From the NCBI RefSeq assembly GCF_001434055.1, contig NZ_AZCZ01000032.1, forward strand, positions 1 through 33,696: 33,696 nucleotides of DNA, given 5' to 3'. The translations under genes and the position numbers were made by a program. This stretch comes from Levilactobacillus parabrevis ATCC 53295 (GTDB taxonomy: Bacteria; Bacillota; Bacilli; Lactobacillales; Lactobacillaceae). The notes below the pieces were generated by a model, which did no database searches, had not been told where the DNA came from, and saw nothing but the letters and a program-made list of their open reading frames with translations. Below, piece by piece: positions 24,316-31,454 of this stretch; the first letter of the stretch is position 1, and every line of letters starts with the position of its first letter.

Positions 24316-24749
24316 ATTTCGGGAAGCGCCAGTTTGTGTGGCGATAAGTACACCAGCATCCGTTCTGTGGCGGAGTGGATGGTCTTTAGGAAAGTACCGC
24401 GGGCGGATGCGTAAGCGGCTGAGACAGGAATCTAGGCTTCCTAGATGTAAAGTGAATGGTCAACGGATAAGCAATAAAGAACGCTTTCCTATGGATGGAG
24501 ACTGGCGTGTTGGTGAAAGGAGACTTGTGAGGACAGCTACCAAAGCGTGATTGCGGTTGCAAGAGGACTTCCATTCCGGATCACCCACCATTCAATTTTT
24601 TTGGTAGGTTAACCTTAGCATAGATTTTAATTTAATACAGCCTATTGACCTTATAAATATATTTTTAAAGCGTTCGGGTAACGAGAAAATGTTGAGAATG
24701 GGTCTCAGATAACCTTTACAAATATTTTACACAGCGCGGTCGTAAGGTA
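24316..24749. other. Intergenic stretch without a recognisable gene
   Basis: An open frame crosses 24173-24550 on the plus strand but overlaps the IIA gene, lacks a ribosome site and has no recognisable domain, so I do not call it. A small perfect hairpin TCTAGG-CTT-CCTAGA lies at 24431-24445, and AGGTTAACCT (24605-24614 region) is palindromic. The right half is strongly AT-rich. It may be remnant DNA. Confidence 0.5.
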
Positions 24750-24772
24750 TGTTATGATTCTGGTATAGACCA
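24750..24772 (+). promoter_or_regulatory. Orphan promoter with perfect NagR-type operator
   Basis: An extended -10, TGTTATGAT (24750-24758), is followed directly by TGGTATAGACCA (24761-24772), a full match to TGGTNTANACCA, sitting over the expected transcription start. Only a 13-codon frame without ribosome site (24775-24816) follows before the converging terminator at 24836. The operator therefore has no obvious target gene. Confidence 0.6.
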
Positions 24773-24835
24773 AAATGGTTAGCGTAGGCTCCTTGATATA
24801 CATCGTTCAATACTGAAAAAGGTTGGATTAAGAAC

Positions 24836-24868
24836 TTAAAACGGACCTCTACGGATTGTAGAAGTCCA
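24836..24868 (-). terminator. Terminator of first GGDEF gene
   Basis: On the minus strand GGACTTCTAC pairs with GTAGAGGTCC (one mismatch) and is followed by GTTTT. Confidence 0.8.
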
Positions 24869-24876
24869 TTAACGGT

Positions 24877-26007
24877 TTAGCCCACAGTCACCTGATCGCG
24901 ACCGTGGCGTTTAGAGTGGTAGAGTTGTTCGTCAGCACGGCGATAGGTATCCACTTGGTTTTCATCGCCAGATTTCAGTTGGGTCAGCCCCACTGAAATT
25001 GTAATATTGAAAGTTTCACCCGCATGCTGCATGGGTGTTTCTCGAATACGACGAGCAATGGCAGTCACCGTTGTGTGTGCTTGTGCTGGCGTATAGTTAG
25101 CGAAGAAAATTGTAAATTCTTCACCACCTGTACGGTAAAGCTGCAGTTTGGGATTGCTGGCCTTGAGCTCTTGCGTGATCATACGAGAGACGGTCGTTAA
25201 CACGTAGTCACCGGTCAGATGACCATAGGTGTCATTTACCTGCTTGAAGTGATCGATATCAAAAAGCATGAGTGTTAGAGGTTCCTGGTGTCTCTGTGCG
25301 TGGTCGAAGGCCTGACCGAAATTATTCTTGTACGCGTAAAAGTTATGAACGTGAGTTAATTCATCAAAATTAGTGGTATACGTGAGCTGCGCGATGGTGT
25401 TAGCACCGTCGCGGACAGAACTGATATAGACAAACATGATGGTCATGAAGAAAAAGCTGAACAGTATTTCCCAACCAACCGTTATCGGGTGCAGATTGAA
25501 CCGGAACTTCATGACGCCCCACATAGCTGTTGAAAAGGCAAGATTGACCAAACTATAATCAACAAAGTCTGTCCATGTGTGGTGCTGATGTTGCTTAACC
25601 AGTTTCATGGCGTAGTACAGCCCCACATAGATGGCAGCAAACAACCAGGACAGGGGGATCATCAGAGTACCATTGATACCCATAAAGCCTACGATGACGA
25701 TAGCCGTTTGCCAGAATTTAATTTCTAATTGTAGGAAGTAACTGATGAAGACGACCGCAAATATTTGAAAATTGACGAATACCCAGCCGTTCCCGGTACC
25801 ATCGACGGAAAGTTGTGCGCCAACAATCAAGATGGCCATGTAAAGCAAACCAATAATGGTTCGCACTCTGCTGACGTTAATGGTCGGATGGCGCTTCTGG
25901 AGCTTTTTAGTGATACGATCGGTCATAAACCAATAAAGGGTTAACACGCCTAGTAAAAAGAAGACACTCGTGAAAGCAGGCGTTACGAACCATTGGGCCC
26001 AAGTCAT
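24877..26007 (-). CDS. Membrane diguanylate cyclase (GGDEF), copy 1
   Basis: 376 residues from the start at 26007 (MTWAQWF), chosen because AAAGGA precedes it and the paralogue starts identically; the open frame continues to 26100. The N-terminal half has about seven hydrophobic segments (about 10-195), a membrane sensor of unknown ligand. The GGDEF domain follows: FDIDHFKQVNDTYGH (about 249-263) supplies metal and guanine contacts, and YRTGGEEFTIFF places GGEEF at 294-298, so it should make c-di-GMP from two GTP. The inhibitory RxxD site expected just before is absent (NPKLQLYR). It has its own terminator, and the paralogue's terminator lies upstream, so it is transcribed separately. Confidence 0.9.
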   Translation of the reverse strand: MTWAQWFVTPAFTSVFFLLGVLTLYWFMTDRITKKLQKRHPTINVSRVRTIIGLLYMAILIVGAQLSVDGTGNGWVFVNFQIFAVVFISYFLQLEIKFWQTAIVIVGFMGINGTLMIPLSWLFAAIYVGLYYAMKLVKQHQHHTWTDFVDYSLVNLAFSTAMWGVMKFRFNLHPITVGWEILFSFFFMTIMFVYISSVRDGANTIAQLTYTTNFDELTHVHNFYAYKNNFGQAFDHAQRHQEPLTLMLFDIDHFKQVNDTYGHLTGDYVLTTVSRMITQELKASNPKLQLYRTGGEEFTIFFANYTPAQAHTTVTAIARRIRETPMQHAGETFNITISVGLTQLKSGDENQVDTYRRADEQLYHSKRHGRDQVTVG

Positions 26008-26096
26008 ATTAAGCCATCCTTTCCAAAATTTTTTTAGTGCGCTTTGTATACTACCACAGATTACACTATTTTTGGTCATCATTTTTGCGATGTGTG

Positions 26097-26129
26097 ACAA
26101 AAGGACTCAGAACCAGCGTTCCGAGTCCT
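26097..26129 (-). terminator. Terminator of second GGDEF gene
   Basis: GGACTCGGAAC pairs with GTTCTGAGTCC on the minus strand, followed by TTTT. It separates the two cyclase genes into distinct transcripts. Confidence 0.85.
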
Positions 26130-26145
26130 CGTTAAGGCTAGGGGG

Positions 26146-27276
26146 TTAGCCAATTGTGACTTGGTCACGACCATGACGTTTAGAGTAATAGAGACTTTCA
26201 TCCGCCCGGCGATAGAGGTCGACTTGGCTGTCGTCCTCTGTTTTTAACTGGGTAGCGCCAACTGAAATACTAATATCGATGGTCTTACCTGCATGCCGAA
26301 ACTCAGCTGAACGCACACCCTGTGCGACAGCGTCGACGTGTTCACGGGCCTGACCGATGGTGTAGTTGTCAAAGATGATCGTGAACTCTTCACCACCGGT
26401 TCGGTAAAGAACGAGTGTGGAATCAATCGTTTGCAATTGCTGCGTGATTAATTCGGCGACGTGACTCAGGACGTAATCACCCGTCAAATGACCATAAGTA
26501 TCATTCACGTGCTTAAAATGGTCGATATCAAAGAGCATTAACGTTAAGGGATGGTGCTCTGTTTGCGCGGCCGTGAACTGGTGGCCAAAAGCTTTCTTAA
26601 AGGAATAGAAGTTGTGTACCCGCGTCAATTCATCATAGTTCGTCGTGTATGTCAGCTGGGCCAATGTGTCGGCACCAGCCAACAGAGAATCGACGTAGAC
26701 GTACATAATCGATAACAGAAGGAAGCTAAAGAGAATTTCCCAGGCGGCAATCGTCCAACCGAGATTGAAACGTAGCAAAATCAACCACCACAGAATAGTA
26801 GAGAAGAAGAGGGCAGTGCTGGCAAAATCGAAGTAGTCGCGCCAGGGACTGTGGCGGTGATTCTTAATGAGCTTCATAGTTAGGTAGAAGCCAATGTAGA
26901 CAACGGCATATGCCCAAGTTAGCCCAATCGTCAAAGTGCCATCGATTGCCATGAATATGAGCGTTGCCAAGGCCAACTGCCAGATGCGAATCTCCAGCAT
27001 CAAAAAGTAACTGACAAAGACTACTGCAAAAATCTGAAAGTTAGTAAAGACCCAACTATGGTCGGTACCCATGACGGAAACTTGTGTCACGATGAGGAGA
27101 ATAACCATGTAGATGAGTCCGAAGATCGTTCGAACTTGGTTAGGATCAGGGTGTTGACCACGGTTTTCCATGTATTTAATTAGTTTACTAGTCGAGAACC
27201 AGTAGAGGGTCAGGACGCCCAGCAGGAAGAAGATACTGGTAAAGGCGGGCTCCACGAACCATTTGGACCAGGTCAT
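26146..27276 (-). CDS. Membrane diguanylate cyclase (GGDEF), copy 2
   Basis: 376 residues, exactly the length of copy 1 and aligned along its whole length: N-terminus MTWSKWFVEPAFTS, multi-span membrane half, FDIDHFKHVNDTYGH, YRTGGEEFTIIF, and the end RRADESLYYSKRHGRDQVTI. The catalytic residues are intact; the RxxD product-inhibition site is missing (IDSTLVLYR). It is an old tandem duplication, since many membrane-half residues differ, suggesting the two copies sense different inputs. The ribosome site is weak (GGATGA before ATG 27276). Confidence 0.9.
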   Translation of the reverse strand: MTWSKWFVEPAFTSIFFLLGVLTLYWFSTSKLIKYMENRGQHPDPNQVRTIFGLIYMVILLIVTQVSVMGTDHSWVFTNFQIFAVVFVSYFLMLEIRIWQLALATLIFMAIDGTLTIGLTWAYAVVYIGFYLTMKLIKNHRHSPWRDYFDFASTALFFSTILWWLILLRFNLGWTIAAWEILFSFLLLSIMYVYVDSLLAGADTLAQLTYTTNYDELTRVHNFYSFKKAFGHQFTAAQTEHHPLTLMLFDIDHFKHVNDTYGHLTGDYVLSHVAELITQQLQTIDSTLVLYRTGGEEFTIIFDNYTIGQAREHVDAVAQGVRSAEFRHAGKTIDISISVGATQLKTEDDSQVDLYRRADESLYYSKRHGRDQVTIG

Positions 27277-27377
27277 GAGTTGTCATCCATTCTATAATTG
27301 ACTACCAAAAAAGCATTCGGTACTTATATATTAACGCGCAAAACTTAATGGAACCACCCATTGCGTAAAATTTAAAC

Positions 27378-27419
27378 GAAATAAGGAGTCGACCTGAACA
27401 TACGATTCAGGCGACTCCC
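27378..27419 (-). terminator. Terminator of EAL gene
   Basis: On the minus strand GGAGTCGCCTGA pairs with TCAGGTCGACTCC (one bulge). The tail is TTATTT, a modest T tract. Confidence 0.7.
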
Positions 27420-27422
27420 TGT

Positions 27423-28070
27423 TTAGACGAGGCTAGGCTTGCCGTAAAGGTAGCCTTGATGCAGTGAAATGCCAAATTTCTTGGCAAGGGCTTGATCCTT
27501 AGCATCTTCCACGCCTTCAAGAATCAATTGTAGCCGGTAATATTTTGCGATTTTGGACCAAAAAGCTAAGGCCGTTGGAATTTCTTTTGCCCGTCCGTCC
27601 ATTCGCAGATTTTGCATGGCAAATTTAATTTGATCGACGAAGGGAAGCAGGTGCTGAATATTATCGTACGTGTTCGACCCGGTACCGACGTCGTCTAAGA
27701 CCAAGTCAATATCGTATTGGTGAATGGCGGTACTAAAAAGTTGAATTTCCGGTAAGGTAGGCGCTTCGGTAAGTTCAATCGTTAGGGCGGCCGGTTTTAG
27801 TCGCTTTTTTAGCGCAATAATGGTCCCCAAGGTGAGGGGATCACGTAGTTGTTGATTGTTAAGGTTAAAGGCCAGTACTTGCTGATTGACCGCTGTGTTT
27901 AAAGCTTCAGCGGTCTCTTCTAAGAGTTTGGCTTGTTCGCCCACTGAAATATCGGTGAAGTGTTGAGGAAGAACCCACGTCTCATTTTGCTGCTTACGTA
28001 GGAGGACCTCGTAGCCAAATATCTGATGATTCTCTTGGTTAATCTGTGGCTGCACAAAAAAACGATACAT
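27423..28070 (-). CDS. EAL-domain c-di-GMP phosphodiesterase
   Basis: 215 residues, a single compact EAL domain with no membrane or sensor part. Catalytic positions are kept although the wording varies: EVLLR (Glu21) for EALLR, FNLNN (Asn69/71), IELTE (Glu99, Glu102), LDDVGTG (Asp126, Asp127) for DDFGTG, IKF (Lys149), LEGVED (Glu185, Glu188) and HQGYLYGKPS (Gln205). An active hydrolase of c-di-GMP to pGpG is therefore likely. Start is ATG 28070 with AAAGGAG upstream; the open frame to 28097 carries the ribosome site inside. Upstream promoter at 28115-28142. It sits next to two cyclases, giving a complete c-di-GMP turnover set. A degenerate receptor role is the alternative. Confidence 0.85.
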   Translation of the reverse strand: MYRFFVQPQINQENHQIFGYEVLLRKQQNETWVLPQHFTDISVGEQAKLLEETAEALNTAVNQQVLAFNLNNQQLRDPLTLGTIIALKKRLKPAALTIELTEAPTLPEIQLFSTAIHQYDIDLVLDDVGTGSNTYDNIQHLLPFVDQIKFAMQNLRMDGRAKEIPTALAFWSKIAKYYRLQLILEGVEDAKDQALAKKFGISLHQGYLYGKPSLV

Positions 28071-28114
28071 TTGGGTCGACTCCTTTAAATTTCCCAATTT
28101 AATGAATTAACTAT

Positions 28115-28142
28115 ATTTTAGCGCATTTCTATAAAAGAACAA
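28115..28142 (-). promoter_or_regulatory. Promoter of EAL gene
   Basis: Minus strand TTGTTC (28142-28137), 16-nt spacer, TAAAAT (28120-28115), about 45 nt before the start codon. Confidence 0.55.
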
Positions 28143-28220
28143 CGTCATATATCGTTTAGTGTTGCCATTGATTCACGTTTCGATTAAAATCAGATGTATA
28201 CTACCGACGCCCTTGATGAG

Positions 28221-29132
28221 TTATTGTACTTGCTGAATTTTCTCTAGCTGGCGATATTGTCCTTGCATCCAGGTCAGATAGTTGGCATCTTTGGGTAGCG
28301 TCTCGGTTACATTAAGGACGGGTACCTGATGCCGATCGGCTAGCTTCACCATGGCCTTGACTGTCTTGTCAGAGGCCTGACGGTTATTGACAAAAAAGGC
28401 AATCTTGTGTGTTTTGATATCGTTTTGCATCTGCTTAATATCTCTTGGTGAGGGATCCGTTCCGTTCTCGACAGCTAAAGCAAAGTGCGTGTTATTTTGG
28501 CGATACCCCAATGCCGTCAGGGCGTAGTCGAAGACGGGTTCACTAACATCGACACGCTGATTGTGGCTGTTTTGCTTAAGTGTCTTAATCTGTTGTTGAA
28601 GTGGCGCAAGGTGTTTAATGTATTTGGCGGCGTTTTGCTGATAGGTGGCCTTATACTTCGGTGCTTTCTTACCGAATTGCTTTGCGAGGGCGTTGGCTAG
28701 CTGGGCCATGGTCTCCGGATCGTACCAGATATGCTCATTGGCACCGGTCTTTTTGCCCATAACGTCCTCACCGACCCGAATGTTGCGGACAGACTTGCTG
28801 GCGTTACTTTTCACGAGTTTTTGCATCCAAGCATCATAGCCTAAACCGTTGGAAAGCAGCACGTTTGCTTGGGAAACGGCAGCGGCTTCCTTGGGTGTGG
28901 GTTCGAAATCGTGAGGATCAACGCTAGCGCTCTTTATGATGGTTGTGACGGTGCCATGGCTCCCCAGCACAGCCTTGGCCGTTTCGCCGTAGAAGTCCAG
29001 GCTGGCGACCACGTGAATTGGCTTAGTCGCACTGGTTGCTGACTTCTTGTTCGGCTGGCTACAGGCGCTAAGGCTGACACTAACGAGGATCAGGCCGATA
29101 AGACTAAACGTAGCTTTTTTGAAAAATGACAT
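28221..29132 (-). CDS. Metal-binding lipoprotein, ZnuA/AdcA/TroA family
   Basis: 303 residues. A lipoprotein signal with lipobox LSAC gives a lipid-anchored Cys near residue 24. Cluster A-1 fold features follow: HVVASLDFYGE, then DPHDFEPTPK (His ligand), EHIWYDPE (His ligand), VSEPVFDYAL and VENGTDPSPRDIKQ. These bind Zn2+ or Mn2+ for an ABC importer; zinc is favoured by the operator at 29149. A classic His-rich zinc loop is absent. The ABC permease and ATPase genes are not adjacent, so this is an orphan binding protein. AGGGAGAG precedes ATG 29132. Confidence 0.9.
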   Translation of the reverse strand: MSFFKKATFSLIGLILVSVSLSACSQPNKKSATSATKPIHVVASLDFYGETAKAVLGSHGTVTTIIKSASVDPHDFEPTPKEAAAVSQANVLLSNGLGYDAWMQKLVKSNASKSVRNIRVGEDVMGKKTGANEHIWYDPETMAQLANALAKQFGKKAPKYKATYQQNAAKYIKHLAPLQQQIKTLKQNSHNQRVDVSEPVFDYALTALGYRQNNTHFALAVENGTDPSPRDIKQMQNDIKTHKIAFFVNNRQASDKTVKAMVKLADRHQVPVLNVTETLPKDANYLTWMQGQYRQLEKIQQVQ

Positions 29133-29148
29133 CTAAAATTCTCTCCCT

Positions 29149-29185
29149 TAGTATCTAAATAGTAATTATTACTATTTAGATACTA
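29149..29185. promoter_or_regulatory. 37-nt palindrome, Zur-like operator
   Basis: A perfect 18-bp inverted repeat with one central base (arm TAGTATCTAAATAGTAAT at 29149-29166). Its centre GTAATTATTAC equals the core GTAATNATTAC of Gram-positive Zur boxes; the outer bases differ from the Zur consensus. It lies 17 nt upstream of the binding-protein start, where a Fur-family repressor would block transcription. Confidence 0.75.
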
Positions 29186-29245
29186 CAGAAAGATGATTCG
29201 TTTGGCAAGGATAATTTTAGGAAGAGCCGTTAACTTCAGGCGCAA

Positions 29246-29284
29246 TAACTAAAAACGACGTCACCTGTAGGGGATAACGTCGTT
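29246..29284 (-). terminator. Terminator after GNAT pseudogene
   Basis: AAACGACGT pairs with ACGTCGTTT around about 16 bases, with TTTTT on the minus strand and A/T flanks on both sides, so bidirectional activity is possible. Confidence 0.8.
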
Positions 29285-29318
29285 TCATTTGTCATAACTG
29301 GAGCTGGCTGTGGTGGTT

Positions 29319-29806
29319 TTATTTTTCTTCATTTGCGAGGTCAAGTTGGAGTTCTAATTCAATAGCCTTAGTGGGCGTATTCTCTGGTGGTGCCTCCACG
29401 TAGCAAAGATGAGTAAATCCCACGGCAACCCAGAACTTTAAACCGAGGTAATTGGCAGCCGAGACCATTAGTCGGATGGTCTGATAGCCTTGTTGCCGGT
29501 ATTGCCGACCGAGTGACGCCCGAGGCCTCGTCGCCGATTAGCCTGTGAGATGTAGAAATGAAGTAAGTAAATATTGGTACTGGTTTCCGCAAGTGTCCAG
29601 GCATAACCGATGATCTGTTCATCATGATAAAGTGTTAGGCAATGGGTTCGGTCGACTGGAATCTCTGGAATTACGGCGTGAATGTCGCCAAGTGGTGCTA
29701 ATGGATCGCGACCTTCAATCTGCTGAAAATAGGGTTGGGCCTCTTGATAGATTGTATTTAGAACAGGAAGCCCATTTGCGACTGAAGGGGAGACAGCAAT
29801 TGTCAA
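29319..29806 (-). pseudogene. Frameshifted GNAT acetyltransferase
   Basis: Minus-strand frame one reads MTIAVSPSVANGL to the acetyl-CoA motif ANRRRGLG, then turns to nonsense and stops at 29468. Another frame takes up the fold exactly there: LGRQYRQQGYQTIRLMVSAA, then NYLGLKFWVAVGFTH, ending at TAA 29319-29321. The total length (488 nt) is one base short of a whole number of codons, so a single-base deletion near 29510-29525 explains it. The lesion is inside the CoA-binding loop, so both halves should be inactive. Start TTG 29806 suits AGAAGG upstream; GTG 29815 is possible. A sequencing error cannot be excluded. Confidence 0.8.
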
Positions 29807-29871
29807 TGGGAACACCTTCTAACTTCAATATTTAGCAGTGATTTGCCTAGCCTCAGTATACTGCGCTCAAA

Positions 29872-29907
29872 CAAAAACAGCACCACCCTAGAAGGTGATG
29901 CTGTTTA
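29872..29907 (-). terminator. Terminator of LCP gene
   Basis: AAACAGCATCACCTT pairs with GGGTGGTGCTGTTT on the minus strand, followed by TT-rich sequence; A and T tracts on both sides. Confidence 0.88.
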
Positions 29908-29929
29908 TTCGATCTAAATTTAAAAGGGA

Positions 29930-31087
29930 TTAGTAACCGTAGTTGCCGTTATTCGCAGAGCCCGTTGACGCGTCATAACCGGAGTTGGTCGTGGTCGTGT
30001 CGTAGCTGGTATCCGTACCGTAAGCGGAGGTATCGGCATCCGTCGTGAAGTTCTTGGTATTGGCCAAGCCCAGCGTCTTACGAATATGATTCGAGATCTT
30101 CTTCAGTTCGTCGTTGGTTGGAACTTGATAAGAGAGGCCATCGATCATGGCGTCCTGTCCCTGCAACGTTTCTGACTTGATATGGTGAGAGGCATCACCG
30201 TATTTAGCACGGATCTGCATCAGATCATCAAAGGTCAAGTCGGTCTTCAAATTCCCCTTCAGGGAGGTTAAGATCTGTTGGTAACGGGTAAGTGAAGTCA
30301 AGCCGGCCGCCTTAACGACTAGCTTTTGTAAGACTTGTCGCTGCCGTTTTTGTCGACCGTAGTCACCTAAGGGATCTTCATGCCGCATTCGGGAATAAGC
30401 CAGGGCCTGTTTCCCATTCAAATGAATCTTCTTACCCTTAGTGACGTTAGCTGCGCCGTATTGGAAGGTTAGGGGTGGTGTCACATCGACGCCGTTAACG
30501 GCATCGACCATCTTCTCCAAGCCACCCATGTTGACGATAGCGTAGAAGTCGATTGGAATGTCCAAGAGGTTTTCAACGGTTTTAACGGCCGTCTTCGGAC
30601 CACCAAGCGTATAGGCGGCGTTGATCTTCTGAACGGAAGCATTGACCCCAGAACCGACCGTCACTCGCGTATCCCGTGGAATACTGGTCAGGTAAGCAGT
30701 TTCGGTCTTGGGATTGATTGTGGCGACCATCAGGGTATCGGTTCGTCCCACATCAGAACGGCCTAATGCCCCAGTATCGGTTCCCATCAGCAGGATGGAG
30801 AAGGGCTGGTTCTTCTTCAGAACGGCGGAGACGTTACGACTCTTAGACGCCTTGGAGGACTCATAGGTTTGGCTAAAGGTCTTCTTGGCTGAGTTCCAAG
30901 CCTGATAGCCGTAAGCCAGTCCACCGGTCAGCATCACCAGTAGGGCAATGACAATCGTCCACATCGCGGGACGATGGGGGTGAACTTGCGGCGTTTTAAA
31001 GTGTGAGTTACGGTCAGCACGCCGATCATAGACTTGTTCGAAGTCTTCTGGTGATCGGTGACGTCTACTTTCATTATCGTTTGGCAT
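29930..31087 (-). CDS. LytR-CpsA-Psr (LCP) family cell-wall glycopolymer ligase
   Basis: 385 residues. LCP enzymes transfer teichoic acids or capsule from undecaprenyl-PP to peptidoglycan outside the membrane. A charged cytosolic head (1-40) precedes one membrane helix (about 44-64, WTIVIALLVMLTGGLAYGY). The LCP domain shows ILLMGTDTGA, GRTDTLMVATINP, LTSIPRDTRV (catalytic Arg/Asp), KINAAYTLGG and QALAYSRMRHEDPLGDYGRQ RQ-rich motif. The C-terminal tail is Ser/Thr/Tyr/Gly-rich, low-complexity. ATG 31087 is preferred (GATGAGGA site upstream) although the frame stays open to 31231. A terminator-like hairpin lies in its leader at 31230-31263. Confidence 0.9.
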   Translation of the reverse strand: MPNDNESRRHRSPEDFEQVYDRRADRNSHFKTPQVHPHRPAMWTIVIALLVMLTGGLAYGYQAWNSAKKTFSQTYESSKASKSRNVSAVLKKNQPFSILLMGTDTGALGRSDVGRTDTLMVATINPKTETAYLTSIPRDTRVTVGSGVNASVQKINAAYTLGGPKTAVKTVENLLDIPIDFYAIVNMGGLEKMVDAVNGVDVTPPLTFQYGAANVTKGKKIHLNGKQALAYSRMRHEDPLGDYGRQKRQRQVLQKLVVKAAGLTSLTRYQQILTSLKGNLKTDLTFDDLMQIRAKYGDASHHIKSETLQGQDAMIDGLSYQVPTNDELKKISNHIRKTLGLANTKNFTTDADTSAYGTDTSYDTTTTNSGYDASTGSANNGNYGY

Positions 31088-31229
31088 AGTTATTTCCTCA
31101 TCCTCATTAAAATCTTTGTATACGCGCTGCTGGCGCTCACGAAATACTACCGGAGTCGGCCAGCGCAACCAAATTCTAAAAGTTCCCCTGGAAATCTGGT
31201 TTGCGGACTCAATTAATTTATTAGACCAC

Positions 31230-31263
31230 AAAAAAGGCCATTCGTAAACGCCAGGTTGGCCCT
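31230..31263 (-). terminator. Terminator-like hairpin upstream of LCP gene
   Basis: On the minus strand AGGGCCA pairs with TGGCCTT, followed by TTTTTTG. No minus-strand gene lies to the right. A possible minus promoter, TTGAAA-17 nt-TATTGA, ends near 31285, so the hairpin may sit inside the LCP leader as an attenuator. Confidence 0.5.
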
Positions 31264-31352
31264 AAAACAGTGAAAACGCCAATCAATATGGAAGATGAAA
31301 GTCGTTTTCAAAAGCTTGTCAAGGCTAGTCAAAGCATGGTACATGGGCGTTT

Positions 31353-31364
31353 GTAACCGGTTAC
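31353..31364. promoter_or_regulatory. 12-bp palindrome at AEC promoter
   Basis: GTAACCGGTTAC is a perfect palindrome about 27 nt upstream of the -10 box at 31391, where a repressor or activator could act. The binding protein is unknown. Confidence 0.4.
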
Positions 31365-31387
31365 GAATCTGGCGATTTTCAGAACCG

Positions 31388-31396
31388 TGCTATAAT
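31388..31396 (+). promoter_or_regulatory. Extended -10 promoter of AEC/EamA operon
   Basis: TGCTATAAT: TG extension plus perfect TATAAT (31391-31396), with no good -35. About 58 nt before the start codon. Confidence 0.7.
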
Positions 31397-31454
31397 GGGC
31401 CAAGTTAGTTAAGAATCGTTAATATTTTAGCACGTGCGGCGAGGAGGGTGACTG

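Noticed and set aside
24173-24550. 125-codon plus-strand open frame
   Set aside because: It overlaps the IIA gene, crosses its terminator, has no ribosome site and no recognisable domain; Arg/Cys/Trp-rich composition looks like chance.
26008-26100. 31-codon extension of GGDEF copy 1
   Set aside because: The paralogue begins at the equivalent MTW, the ribosome site lies just before 26007, and the extension covers the likely promoter.
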